Positions 53,786 through 63,189 are shown, counted from the stretch's first letter. The stretch is 63,324 bases of DNA from Desulfobacterium sp. (GCA_030145245.1 JAQYWC010000020.1:1-63324); one strand, 5' to 3'. Program-made: numbers and translations. Notes: a model not told the origin generated them from the letters alone.

Positions 53786-54763
53786 CTATTTCAAACGATC
53801 AGACGAATTGATCTCAAGTTCAGCATCAACCATCATTTTCGCCACATCATCGGTTTTAAACCTGGCCTTCCAATTGAGTTTCCGTTCAGCCTTACCAGGA
53901 TCGGCCCGGACGGTCTGAATATCACTGGGGCGCATGAACCGCTCATCGGTTTCCACATGCTCCTTCCAGTTGAGATCAAGCCGTTCAAAAACCTCGGCAA
54001 CAAAGCTTTGCAAACTGAATGTCGCCCCTGTTGCAAGGATATAATCTTCAGGCTGGTCCTGCTGCAGCATCATCCACATGGCAGTTACGTACTCCGGGGC
54101 CCAGCCCCAGTCGCGCTCTATGGAGATATTGCCGAGCCTTAATTTTTCACAGCTGCCCCTGGCAATCCGGCAGGCCGTTTTCACAATTTTTCGTGTTACA
54201 AAGGTATCCGGCCTTAGCAAAGACTCATGGTTAAAAAGAATACCTGTGCAGGCATACATTCCATACACCTCGCGATAGTTCGCCACCTGCCAGAAAGCGG
54301 CAGCCTTGGCAACCCCATAGGGGCTTACAGGCCTGAAAGGCAGCTCTTCGGTTGCAGGGTTGCCCCCGGTATCACCAAAACATTCGCTGGAGCCTGCATT
54401 AAACAGTCGTACGGGCAGACCAACGAGCCTGATAGCCTCGAGAAGTACCAAGGTTGCTCCGGCAATGCTTTCCACGGTTTCAAAAGGTTTTTCAAACGAA
54501 AGACCGACAGAACTTTGTCCTGCAAGATTGTAGATCTCATCGGGTTGATAACGAGACAGAATCTGTGTGAGCGTTTTCAAATCATCCATGGAATCAGAAA
54601 TCAGCTCAACCCGATCACGGACGGTTAATCGCTCAAGATTGTGAAAGGAGGCTTTCCCGCAATCCCTGGAAACCCCGACCACACGATACTCTTTCTCCAG
54701 CAGCAACTTGGATAAAAAGGCCCCGTCCTGCCCGGAGACGCCAAAGATTATAGCTGTTCGCAT
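53786..54763 (-). CDS. Divergent GDP-mannose 4,6-dehydratase-family SDR
   Basis: A 325-residue Gmd-like protein with GVSGQDGAFL, GQSSVGLSFEKP, YGVAKAAAFW and MRPSDIQTVRADPGKAE. It is shorter than Gmd and distinct from its neighbour. It may be a second dehydratase or a GDP-6-deoxy-sugar reductase (Rmd-like); sequence alone does not settle it. First gene of the operon, 172 bases after a strong promoter. Confidence 0.82.
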   Translation of the reverse strand: MRTAIIFGVSGQDGAFLSKLLLEKEYRVVGVSRDCGKASFHNLERLTVRDRVELISDSMDDLKTLTQILSRYQPDEIYNLAGQSSVGLSFEKPFETVESIAGATLVLLEAIRLVGLPVRLFNAGSSECFGDTGGNPATEELPFRPVSPYGVAKAAAFWQVANYREVYGMYACTGILFNHESLLRPDTFVTRKIVKTACRIARGSCEKLRLGNISIERDWGWAPEYVTAMWMMLQQDQPEDYILATGATFSLQSFVAEVFERLDLNWKEHVETDERFMRPSDIQTVRADPGKAERKLNWKARFKTDDVAKMMVDAELEINSSDRLK

Positions 54764-54934
54764 TTTATTTTCCGATCCCCATACAAAGGCACCTATCTTC
54801 TTTATAGAAAATACAAGATTTGATCAAGACGACACACAAGACGTTCAACGTTTTCCGGCAACCTTCCTATATTTAACACGGTGAACACGCATGGGGGCTG
54901 CATTGTAAGCTTCATCAAACGGAACGAATCAAAT

Positions 54935-54963
54935 TTTATACGTTTGAATTAAAACAAAGTCAA
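54935..54963 (-). promoter_or_regulatory. Sigma-70 promoter of the O-antigen-type operon
   Basis: On the minus strand TTGACT (54958-54963), 17-base spacer, TATAAA (54935-54940). Transcription from about 54928 gives a leader of about 165 bases before the first Gmd-like gene. The 223-base gap to the CAP-domain gene holds this promoter and no gene. Confidence 0.7.
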
Positions 54964-54986
54964 GGAAAAACCAGGAGGGGAAACAC

Positions 54987-56411
54987 TCACTCCGGTGGAG
55001 CGGATGGCGGCAGGGGCAAGGGGATCGGCAAAAAACTATTCCGGTCGTACAAGGCCCCAAGGGATACCATGGTTCCACCGGCAGATATGTCTATCCGATA
55101 CTCCTGGCTGGCAGATATGTTCAGGCTGAAATGGCCGGCATTGTCCGTAAAAACCTTTTTCATGATACAGCCGTCAATCTTCCGGGTGACAATAACAGAC
55201 GCATTCCCAGCCTCTTCCCCAGGGGAATAAAGACCATTGCCGTCCCGGTCCGAATAGACCACCCCATAGACTTGCACGACAACCGGAATCGCCATTTTAT
55301 CAACCACTGCCTTACCGACATCAAGGGTGGCGACGGAAAGCATATAATCGGTCCCGGGGACAAAGCAGAGACCCAGGCCGGCCTCCGCCGCATCACTGGA
55401 AAAAAGAACAGAATCCCAAGGCAGCGAATTGATCTCATTCATCAGCATTGATGAAAAGATTTTACTGGCCAGGGGAAGATCGTTTTCATAGAAATGAACC
55501 GTGTTGGAAACAGTCTCGCCTACAGCAAATCCGGAATACCCGAAATTCACCGCGCGGAGCAAAGGAACGTTATCCTGGGATGGGGCATGGTTAAACCCGT
55601 TGGAGGCAACGTGCTTGGAATAATTCTGTGCAGAACCATGGAGAGCCGCACTATCCATGAGCGGATCGAACTTGGAATACAGAGAATAAATAATATTCCA
55701 GTTATTGTTAAGAACGTCCCTTAAACTTATATCAAGATACTCCAAGGCATCCATGGGATTAACCCTAACCTGGTTGACCATGTTCAGCACCTGGACTTCA
55801 GGCTTCAGCCTGGAGGAAGCAAAACTCATGGTTGCAAAATAGGCATTTTTCCTGGCACCATCGACGCTCTGTACGCCTCCCCTTACTGAGACCCCTAAAG
55901 AATCAAACCCGGGGTTAAGCAGGTAGAGCTTTGCAATTCTATTCGGATCAAGCTCCTGCTTCAACTGATTTACAACGATTATTTTGCAAGCAAATTCAGC
56001 AGGCATAAAATCATAAAAAGAGACAACACCGCCCATCTCACCAATACGAGAGTAATCAGAGCCTGGCGCAGTTCCAGCCTCAGCCCCTAAAGCACTTCCA
56101 TCAATTGAATTGCCAAGTTCTGCACGAGCGTTCAAATCGGCATTTAATCCACACAACGGCAGACCCTCTTTAAAGGCGTCAGTCATCCATGGTAACCCGG
56201 CGATCAATGCGTTTCGATCATACCCAAGGGTTTCAGCGTACGAAAGGGGGTCCAACCGAATCTTATTGATCAAGTCAAGGGTATACAACTGAACCTTTGT
56301 CAGGCCTGGATCCTCGGTCCCTCCATGGGCAGAACCAAAAGAACACCCCACAATCACCAAAAAAATTGCCGATATGTTTGCTAATCGTTTCATGCCTAAT
56401 TTATTCTGCAA
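54987..56411 (-). CDS. Putative lipoprotein with two CAP/SCP-like domains and a C-terminal SdrD-like domain
   Basis: A 474-residue protein with a signal sequence and lipobox IVGC (Cys 23 from the first Met). Two CAP-type domains follow (about 40-200 beginning LDLINKIRLDPLSYAE and about 205-385 beginning LNMVNQVRVNPMDALEY); only the second shows the CAP-like ASNGFNHAPSQ. Residues about 385-460 resemble an SdrD-B-type beta domain with Ca-binding DRDGNGLYSPGEE. The C-terminus is Pro rich. CAP proteins are extracellular with varied functions; the substrate is unknown. Alternative start is Met7. Confidence 0.8.
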   Translation of the reverse strand: MQNKLGMKRLANISAIFLVIVGCSFGSAHGGTEDPGLTKVQLYTLDLINKIRLDPLSYAETLGYDRNALIAGLPWMTDAFKEGLPLCGLNADLNARAELGNSIDGSALGAEAGTAPGSDYSRIGEMGGVVSFYDFMPAEFACKIIVVNQLKQELDPNRIAKLYLLNPGFDSLGVSVRGGVQSVDGARKNAYFATMSFASSRLKPEVQVLNMVNQVRVNPMDALEYLDISLRDVLNNNWNIIYSLYSKFDPLMDSAALHGSAQNYSKHVASNGFNHAPSQDNVPLLRAVNFGYSGFAVGETVSNTVHFYENDLPLASKIFSSMLMNEINSLPWDSVLFSSDAAEAGLGLCFVPGTDYMLSVATLDVGKAVVDKMAIPVVVQVYGVVYSDRDGNGLYSPGEEAGNASVIVTRKIDGCIMKKVFTDNAGHFSLNISASQEYRIDISAGGTMVSLGALYDRNSFLPIPLPLPPSAPPE

Positions 56412-56558
56412 TTTACGCGCCAGCCCTTAAATTATTTAAAATAAACCCACGAAGCCCTTACAGGCACCATGGTTACGCCTTCAACGTTTCAACCCGATCC
56501 AACCACCGCTGACTGCCCTACACCGCCGCTGGTCAGATCTGACCAAAAGGGGTCCCCA

Positions 56559-58679
56559 CTACCACGTCATCTTTATGAGCACACCGGCATTAAAAGATTT
56601 GCCTTTTATAACGGAGTAGGTCCCTGGTGTTGAATAATCCTCATCAAAAAGATTTTCCACAAAGAGATCGACACAAAAAGGAAAAACATCCTTGATTTTC
56701 AGGTGAAGATCCATCAGCCAGACATCAGCACACTCGATGGTTGTTTTTTCCAAAGAAAACTCAGGTGGTGGTTCATACAGATAATGAAATTGCGCTTCAG
56801 ATCGATAGCGAAGCTCCGGGACAAAAATAATGTTCGGTGTCAGCTTCCAGTTCAAGGCGAGATTAACCATGGTATCGACACCGGCATCATAATCGTAGTT
56901 CAGTGTCTCAGGATAAACGGTGAAATCTTCCAGATCGAACCTGTCGTAAGAAAAGGTCTCATCCGGACCGTCGTTATCAAGGGCAGTGATATTCCCGGAA
57001 ACAGAAAGGGCTTCCGTGATCCTGAAATTCCATTCCAATTCAGCACCAAAAAGGGTCTGACGGTTTGCACTGGAAAGTCCCACACCTTCATATCTGTTCT
57101 CTATGCTATGGTTATCAATTTCATTCCGGAAAAAGGTCAATGACACTTTTCTCTCTTTGCCGGGCATCCAGGCAAACTGAACATTGGTACTTTTTATACG
57201 TTCAAGCCGGGCTGCCTCATTTTCGGCCACCTGCCTTGCAAAAGGAGTTCGATAGGCTGTTCCATGGATCGCCTTAAGGATCAGATCCGGGGAAAAATTC
57301 CAGGCGGCTCCCAGACTGAAACTAACCTTATCCTCAAACCGGTCGTGGTCATCGTTCCTTACCCCGGCCCACAATTCAATGGTATCGAATTTGTGCCGGT
57401 ACTGGCCAAACACGGATCCAAGACGGTTCTCATAATCCTCTGTTTTAAAATACGGTAGAAAATTAAAATTCTCCACACCCAGATAGTTCGGCATAAAGCT
57501 CTTCCAGGTAAGGATATCGCTGAAGGTGGTCTCTCTCCAGGAAGTACCGGCGGTTAGCAGCCCGTTACCTGCAAACATGGTCTGATCATAGATCAACTCC
57601 CCATAATACGACCGCTCGGACTGTTCAAACTCTTTGTCGATAATATCAAGGTTGACGTCACTGTTTGTATAGTACCCTGTAAACCTGATGCCCGAATCAA
57701 TGCCTGTCGTTTTTGAAGCTTCAACCTTGAAGGTCTGGCTCGGATTGGAGCGTTCCTCTTCCCAGACAGAAGCCCCGGACCAATCCGAAACAGCATAGAT
57801 CCTGTTGCTGTCCGACACCCTTGCGGAAAGGGTCAACCAGTCATCAAACGCCACACTGGAATAGAGTTCATAATACTGGGATTCACCCGGGGTTTCTTCC
57901 CCAAACCGCTCATCCGGTTCTACCGCGGTTTCACCATCATTCCAGAACCTGACCACATTGAAGGATCTGTCATCCTCTTGAGCAGCCTTTGCAGAAACAG
58001 ACAAAAAGGAATCCCATCGTCCCTTGTCGGCGCCAAACTTAAGAAATGCAGACCGGGCCTCATCCCGGGATGAAACCCCAACGCCTGTCTCAACCCCTTG
58101 AAAATCTTTTCCGGTCAAGGGAACAACATTGACAACCCCGGCAAAGGCGTCCGGCCCCCACAGGACAGACCCGGCCCCCCGAATAATTTCGATTCTTTTG
58201 ATCGAGGCCAGGGAAATTTCATTATCAATGTTATGATAGGATTTAGTGGCGGCAGACCCAAACGGAACCGTGTCATACAGAAAAAGTACGGAATCCTCAA
58301 TCCCCCTGAGATAGGGGACGCTCCCCCTCTCCCTTTCGTTAATATAAAAACCGGCTGATTTGCCAAGGAGGTCGGCAATGGTCGCATCTCCTGCATTATC
58401 AATCTCCTCCCTTGTAATTACATCTGCAATGGCAGGAGCCTTCCATGCTGCTTCCTCACGTCTTGACGCCAGGGAAAGGACTTCAAGATCCTCTCCAACA
58501 AACAGTAGCATGGTATCGGATGCCAGCAGGGTTGATGCAGAAAACAGTTCCAGACCAATAAACAGTAGAAACAGACACCATGTCGAAAGGGAACGCTCTC
58601 CTATCACGAAAAGAAAGTCCTTCCCTTTGCGCCCCTTTTGACCTGAATCCGTTTTCACTCTGTTAATGGTTTTCCTCAC
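56559..58679 (-). CDS. TonB-dependent outer-membrane receptor
   Basis: A 706-residue TonB-dependent receptor: N-terminal signal, plug domain (IADVITREEIDNAGDATIAD, IRGAGSVLWGPDAFAGVVNV) and a 22-strand-like barrel ending in an aromatic-poor terminal strand (AGVLIKMTW). The plug is VitB12/siderophore-type. Its start overlaps the response-regulator stop (ATGA at 58676-58679), so it is the last gene of a coupled operon. Substrate cannot be read. Confidence 0.92.
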   Translation of the reverse strand: MRKTINRVKTDSGQKGRKGKDFLFVIGERSLSTWCLFLLFIGLELFSASTLLASDTMLLFVGEDLEVLSLASRREEAAWKAPAIADVITREEIDNAGDATIADLLGKSAGFYINERERGSVPYLRGIEDSVLFLYDTVPFGSAATKSYHNIDNEISLASIKRIEIIRGAGSVLWGPDAFAGVVNVVPLTGKDFQGVETGVGVSSRDEARSAFLKFGADKGRWDSFLSVSAKAAQEDDRSFNVVRFWNDGETAVEPDERFGEETPGESQYYELYSSVAFDDWLTLSARVSDSNRIYAVSDWSGASVWEEERSNPSQTFKVEASKTTGIDSGIRFTGYYTNSDVNLDIIDKEFEQSERSYYGELIYDQTMFAGNGLLTAGTSWRETTFSDILTWKSFMPNYLGVENFNFLPYFKTEDYENRLGSVFGQYRHKFDTIELWAGVRNDDHDRFEDKVSFSLGAAWNFSPDLILKAIHGTAYRTPFARQVAENEAARLERIKSTNVQFAWMPGKERKVSLTFFRNEIDNHSIENRYEGVGLSSANRQTLFGAELEWNFRITEALSVSGNITALDNDGPDETFSYDRFDLEDFTVYPETLNYDYDAGVDTMVNLALNWKLTPNIIFVPELRYRSEAQFHYLYEPPPEFSLEKTTIECADVWLMDLHLKIKDVFPFCVDLFVENLFDEDYSTPGTYSVIKGKSFNAGVLIKMTW

Positions 58680-60055
58680 TGATTACAACCTTCGTTTTCA
58701 AGTTTTTTGTTATCCTCGATATTTTTCAACAGAACCCTGAATTTTGCCCTGCTTAACCCCAGAAGTTTTGCTGCGGAGGTCTGGTTGTTCCCGGCAGCCT
58801 CCAGCGCCTGCTTCACAAGGCTGACCTGAACCATGTGCAACTGAATCCCATTGGGGGGAAGCTTGATAGTGATACTACTCGCCTGCCCGGACTGTTGAAC
58901 CCGCAAAAACGACAGGGTATCGGAGGTTATTTTACCGGTATTTCTCGTCAGGATCATCCCCCGCTCGATCACATTGGCAAGCTCACGGACATTCCCCGGC
59001 CAGGGGTATTCCAAAAGCTTCTGGCAGGCGCCTTCCGTAAGTTCATGGTTTTCATTCACGGTGATGGTCTTCAAAAAATGCTGTGCAAGGGGAACGATAT
59101 CATCCTTTCTCTGGCGTAACGGCGGTATCTCAATGGGAAACACGTTGATCCTGAAGAAAAGATCCTGGCGGAACTTGTTATTGTTCACCATGCTTTCGAG
59201 TTTCCTGTTGGTCGCACACACCACCCTGACATCCACGGGCACCTCTTCATTGCCTCCCACCCTCTGGAACCGCTTCTCCTGAAGGGCCCTTAACATTTTT
59301 GCCTGGGATTCCAGGGGCAGGTCTCCGATCTCATCCAGAAACAGAGTCCCCCGGTCGGCATACTCGAACTTACCCTTTTTAGTTTGGCCGGCACCGGTAA
59401 ACGCCCCTTTTTCATGGCCGAACAACTCCGCCTCCACAAGATTGGGGGAGATGGCGGCACAGTTGACGGGTACGAACCGGGCGCCGTTTCTCTGGCTTTT
59501 CATGTGAACGTATCTTGCAATGAGCTCCTTGCCGGTCCCCGATTCTCCGGTGATCAGCACAGCAGTATCAACGGTTGCGACACTCTCCGCTAAGGAAACA
59601 ACCTCCTTCATTGGCTTTGAGCCGTAGACAAGGGTGTATTTTGCGTCCGACTTTTGCAGCTCCTGCCGCATGGCCTGGTTTTCTGCAATAAGGGAGGAGA
59701 GCTTGAGGGTTCTCTCCACGGTGATAATGATCTTCTCTTCATCAAACGGCTTGGTCACATAGTCAGCAGCCCCCTGGCGCATCATCTCCACAGCCGAATC
59801 AACGGTTGCGAAGGCCGTGATAAAAACCACCGGGGTGACAATATTTGCCTCTTTCATCCGCTTGATAAGCTCGTGGCCGTCCACCTCGGGCATGCGAATA
59901 TCCGAAAACACCATGTCATAGCTGGCTGATTTGAGTTTTTCAAGCGCTTCCCGGCCATTGGCAGCCTGGTCTGTCTTGAATCCTTTTCTCTCAAGCATCA
60001 TTGAGAGGAGATGTCTTATTTTATCTTCATCATCAACTATCAATATATGCGTCAT
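58676..60055 (-). CDS. Sigma-54-dependent response regulator (NtrC type)
   Basis: A 459-residue regulator: receiver domain with acidic pocket and phospho-acceptor D52 (FSDIRMPE), AAA+ domain with GESGTGKE Walker A, GAFTGA sigma-54 contact loop and DEIGDL Walker B, and a Fis-type helix-turn-helix at the end (NNQTSAAKLLGLSRAKF). The ATG at 60055 was chosen because AGGA lies six bases upstream; it overlaps the kinase end by 23 bases. It would activate sigma-54 promoters in response to the adjacent kinase. Confidence 0.94.
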   Translation of the reverse strand: MTHILIVDDEDKIRHLLSMMLERKGFKTDQAANGREALEKLKSASYDMVFSDIRMPEVDGHELIKRMKEANIVTPVVFITAFATVDSAVEMMRQGAADYVTKPFDEEKIIITVERTLKLSSLIAENQAMRQELQKSDAKYTLVYGSKPMKEVVSLAESVATVDTAVLITGESGTGKELIARYVHMKSQRNGARFVPVNCAAISPNLVEAELFGHEKGAFTGAGQTKKGKFEYADRGTLFLDEIGDLPLESQAKMLRALQEKRFQRVGGNEEVPVDVRVVCATNRKLESMVNNNKFRQDLFFRINVFPIEIPPLRQRKDDIVPLAQHFLKTITVNENHELTEGACQKLLEYPWPGNVRELANVIERGMILTRNTGKITSDTLSFLRVQQSGQASSITIKLPPNGIQLHMVQVSLVKQALEAAGNNQTSAAKLLGLSRAKFRVLLKNIEDNKKLENEGCNQ

Positions 60056-61478
60056 TGGCAATCCTATCCTCGTTTTTATGTTCCAAGGGTTCCAGGGGAA
60101 TTTTCACAATAAATACAGCACCCATGTCTGCATGGTTGCCGGCCGTAATCATCCCCCCATGGGCTTTTACAACCTGATCGGCAAAGGCAAGCCCAAGCCC
60201 TGTTCCCTTTGCCTTTGTCGTGTAAAACGGCTCAAATAAATTTTCCAGGGTTTCCTGATCAATACCCTTACCGTAATCCCTGACCTGCACCGTCCAGAAG
60301 GAAGGTTTGACTTCCACATCAACGTGAATATTGCCCTGATCCATGCTGGCGTCACAGGCATTCCTGATGATGTTGCTGAGCCCCCGGGAGAGGAGATCGG
60401 CATCAGCCATGGCAATACACTCTTTTGAAGGAATCGAGCAGTTTATCTTCAGGGTGCCTGAATCGTATTGAAGCTTGAATCCAATGACGACCTGCTCAAC
60501 CACCTGATTCAAATCCGTGGAAACAAGCTTTGGTTTGGCCGGCCTGGAAAACATCAGAAAGCTCTCGATCAATGTATTCAGCCGGGTCAACTCCTCCTCC
60601 GTATAGTTTAACAGCAGGTTATCCGCGGGAATGTCCATATCCTGTTTCAACATATCCAGGGAAGATTTGATGATCGCCAGGGGATTTTTCACCTCATGGG
60701 CGATCATCATGGAAAACTTTCCAACCTCTGCCAGGGCCGCCTGCCTGCTGAGCCTGTCCTGGGCACGAATCAGCGCCTCCCTGCCCTCTTGGATGGAGTC
60801 GAGCATTTCATTGAACGAAAGGGCAAGCATTCTTGTCTCGGGGATTGTACCGGTCGCGGCTCGAACAGAGGTTTCCCCTTTAGAAACCTGTTTTGCAACC
60901 TTGGCCAGGGAAACCACCGGCAGCACAAGGGAACGGGATATAAAAAAGAAAATCACGCAAAATATAGCTGCAAGCCCCAATGAAAGGAGAACAAACCCTT
61001 GTGCCATGGTTGCAGCGAGTTCTTTTATGCCTTCCCGGGTATATTTTATCCTCACAAGCCCCACCGGACCACCGTTGGAGCTGCCGGCAAATATTTCCAG
61101 ATCGGCATCACCCGTTTCGGTACGGCTCAGGACCACCTCCTTTTCAGTGATGAGCAACGGGCCCTTAAGATCCCTGGACCGCTGGGCAAGTAACCGGCCT
61201 TCACTGTCCTCTATTTCAACACTGACCACATCCTTTTCATTGAGAACACTCCTTGCCAACCCATCCAGAAGTGAGTGTTCATCGATGAGGATTCCAAGCT
61301 CGGCATTGATTGCAAGCTGTTCGGCCATGTAATCGATCTGCTGATCAAACCGTTCAGAAACAAGGCGATTGACCAGATTGAGACCAAAATACCCCAGGAT
61401 AAAGGTTGAGGAAGAGATGACCATGACCGCTGCGGCAAGCAGCCTTGCATGAATTCCGGCTTTCCTGAAAAGATTCAT
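60033..61478 (-). CDS. Sensor histidine kinase
   Basis: A 481-residue membrane kinase: helix 1 at about 12-36, periplasmic sensor domain about 37-155, helix 2 about 160-182, HAMP, HisKA with H261 (AHEVKNPLAIIKSS) and HATPase with N, G1 and G2 boxes (NIIRNACDAS, DYGKGI, GTGLGLAF). Its ATG overlaps the stop of the preceding binding-protein gene. The periplasmic domain may sense the ligand bound by that protein. Confidence 0.95.
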   Translation of the reverse strand: MNLFRKAGIHARLLAAAVMVISSSTFILGYFGLNLVNRLVSERFDQQIDYMAEQLAINAELGILIDEHSLLDGLARSVLNEKDVVSVEIEDSEGRLLAQRSRDLKGPLLITEKEVVLSRTETGDADLEIFAGSSNGGPVGLVRIKYTREGIKELAATMAQGFVLLSLGLAAIFCVIFFFISRSLVLPVVSLAKVAKQVSKGETSVRAATGTIPETRMLALSFNEMLDSIQEGREALIRAQDRLSRQAALAEVGKFSMMIAHEVKNPLAIIKSSLDMLKQDMDIPADNLLLNYTEEELTRLNTLIESFLMFSRPAKPKLVSTDLNQVVEQVVIGFKLQYDSGTLKINCSIPSKECIAMADADLLSRGLSNIIRNACDASMDQGNIHVDVEVKPSFWTVQVRDYGKGIDQETLENLFEPFYTTKAKGTGLGLAFADQVVKAHGGMITAGNHADMGAVFIVKIPLEPLEHKNEDRIANDAYIDS

Positions 61479-62407
61479 GGCTGCTCCCCCCCCACCCGCA
61501 TGCCAAGAGACCGGGTCATCTTTCGGTTGATGGTCTTATGAAAGAGGGGCATGAGATCGTTGCATTCACCCTGGTCGAAATAGGCCTTTACCCTGTCGGC
61601 CGTCTGGAGCCCGATCTCGGTGTAATCAAATTCAAAGGCAAAAACAGCCCCGGACCTTACGAAAAAGGAGTTATAGCCGATCACCCCTTTTTTCTGGTAG
61701 AGGGCCTGCTTGATAACATATTGAACAATTTTCTCGGAGATGACGGTTCGATCCGGAACCATCCAGACGCAATCTATCCGGCTTAAGTTTTCCTTTAAAA
61801 TGCGGGGAATTTCCTTTTTTGAATCCACGGCCAGGGGAATGATGTTCACCCCCTGCTCTTCACCTGCAACCAGGGCGTTTTCAAAAAAGGCCTGATTATG
61901 CTCACGGTCAAAAAGAAGACCAAGGTTTGTCAGTTCGGGGAAAGCTGCGGCAAACTCTTTAATTTGAATGTCAACCGGGATTTGAAGGGAAACGCCGCAT
62001 CCAAGACTGTCGTTTTTGAGAGCCTTGTCGGGATCAAGTATAGCTGAATAGATTTTACCCCGATTGTCCAGGGCATCCATGGACCAGATAAGCTGACCTG
62101 CTTCAGGCCCGATGGCCACAAACAGGTCATACTCGTTTTTAACCAGTTTGGCCGCAACCCTGGTCTGGCTCTCCGACGGGGAAAGAAAAAAGGCATCCAT
62201 GCCTTTTCGTTCAAGCCCCTGTTCCAATCCCTTCACCACCTGCATATAGGGCTTGATTTTCTTGGAAACCACCACGGCAATGGAATGTTCCCCGGAAAAT
62301 GCCGTCCCTGCCTGGACAAGCAGAACGCACACCACCAGCAACCAAAAGGGGACGCTTCTGGGGGACGCTTCTCTATTTGTCAAAATACGCTTCAAGTTTG
62401 TCGACAA
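61475..62407 (-). CDS. Periplasmic substrate-binding protein (ABC_sub_bind family)
   Basis: A 310-residue binding protein with a hydrophobic signal sequence (about 20-40) and the TrpX/YrhX-like fold of the ABC_sub_bind family (VFVAIGPEAGQLIWS-type block, ILDPDKAL). No ABC permease or ATPase follows; instead the gene heads an operon with a kinase, regulator and TonB receptor, coupled by ATGA overlaps. It may act as a sensor or as the periplasmic partner of the receptor. The first codons (REASPRSVPF) translate a family A palindrome that lies inside the signal-peptide region, so the true start (TTG variants) is uncertain. Confidence 0.75.
   Translation of the reverse strand: MSTNLKRILTNREASPRSVPFWLLVVCVLLVQAGTAFSGEHSIAVVVSKKIKPYMQVVKGLEQGLERKGMDAFFLSPSESQTRVAAKLVKNEYDLFVAIGPEAGQLIWSMDALDNRGKIYSAILDPDKALKNDSLGCGVSLQIPVDIQIKEFAAAFPELTNLGLLFDREHNQAFFENALVAGEEQGVNIIPLAVDSKKEIPRILKENLSRIDCVWMVPDRTVISEKIVQYVIKQALYQKKGVIGYNSFFVRSGAVFAFEFDYTEIGLQTADRVKAYFDQGECNDLMPLFHKTINRKMTRSLGMRVGGEQP
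62346..62374. repeat. GGGGACGCTTCT repeat (family A) inside a coding start
   Basis: Two half-copies of the family A sequence in direct order lie within the first codons of the substrate-binding protein gene. Confidence 0.7.
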
Positions 62408-62474
62408 ACTCCGGGGTTACAGTAAGACGCCCTTTGGTCAGGCGTTATAGATCTTGCATCGTTCCAGCACTAAG

Positions 62475-62543
62475 GGGACAGCCTTAAACCCACTAAGGGG
62501 ACAGGATTTAACCCACTCTGGGGACAGATTTTAATCTGTCCCC
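62475..62543. repeat. GGGGACAG repeats (family B)
   Basis: Three successive AAGGGGACAG or GGGGACAG units at about 62473, 62496 and 62520; the last is a perfect 24-base palindrome (62520-62543). The 263-base gap 62408-62670 holds these, a further half-copy at 62636-62656 and the terminator at 62605-62635; there is also a 22-codon open relic on the minus strand ending near 62385 that I cannot assign. Confidence 0.7.
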
Positions 62544-62604
62544 AGACATATCCCGGCCCAAGATAATATATAGTTTGTTTTCCGTCAACAAAACAAAAGG
62601 GAAA

Positions 62605-62635
62605 CAAAAAGGGGGTCGCTTAGGCAACCCCCAAA
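62605..62635 (-). terminator. Rho-independent terminator
   Basis: On the minus strand GGGGGTTGCC pairs with CGACCCCC around a short loop and is followed by TTTTTG. It stands after the RAYT remnant, in the right direction to end its transcript. Confidence 0.6.
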
Positions 62636-62670
62636 AGGGGACAGATTTATTTTAATTTTTTATTTCTCCT

Positions 62671-63189
62671 CTAATCTAACCTCTTTTTAGGCCTTCCCGG
62701 ACCACGAGACTCAACACGCCTGTTCAATTTTTCTTCAATTTGATTAATAAATTCTCTGCTGCCGGTCAGCTGCCCACGCTGAAGAGATTGACGGATCAAT
62801 GTCCACTCTCCCTGGGGAATGATGCCTTTCACCCACTGCTCATACTTTTTTTCCTGATTCTCCCGGGAATCGGCCAGTTCTATGTAAATGGGATCATCAT
62901 CCAGCCAGTTCAGGCGCCTTATGCCCACCTTACTCTGGTAACTTGACCAAGGATACAATTCTGGACCGGCAACCATACCTGCCCTTACAGGATTCAATTC
63001 AACATAGCGACTGCAGGCCAAAAGATATTCACTTGTGCTTACCGGGCTTGATTTAGACCGGCCTTCCCACAAGCTTCAAGTACGTTTTTCCATTTTATTG
63101 ATATATCTTGTTTGCCGGCCGTTCACACGTTTCATGAGCTTTGCGAGAGACGTCACATCCTTTCCAGGATTCAGGATGAGATGGACATG
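62671..63189 (-). pseudogene. REP-associated tyrosine transposase (RAYT), broken
   Basis: The minus strand carries the HUH motif HVHLIL, then RYINKMEKRT, an in-frame TGA at 63076-63078, and the rest of the RAYT (LWEGRSKSS, RYVELNPVRAGM, YPWSSYQSKVG, RGPGRPKKRLD). The stop replaces what is usually Gly in RTGSLWEGR, so it looks like a single-base nonsense change. The N-terminal part is missing; another stop (63190-63192) comes directly before HVH and a short direct repeat (CTTCACATAA) follows. No recognisable feature is seen in 63193-63324. Confidence 0.8.

Noticed and set aside
61475-62407. Reading the binding-protein gene as a full ABC import system
   Set aside because: No permease or ATPase gene adjacent; next genes are kinase, regulator and receptor.
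62408-62543. Tandem GGGGACAG units as a CRISPR array or origin iterons
   Set aside because: Unequal spacing, few units, palindromic; same units are dispersed elsewhere as single elements.
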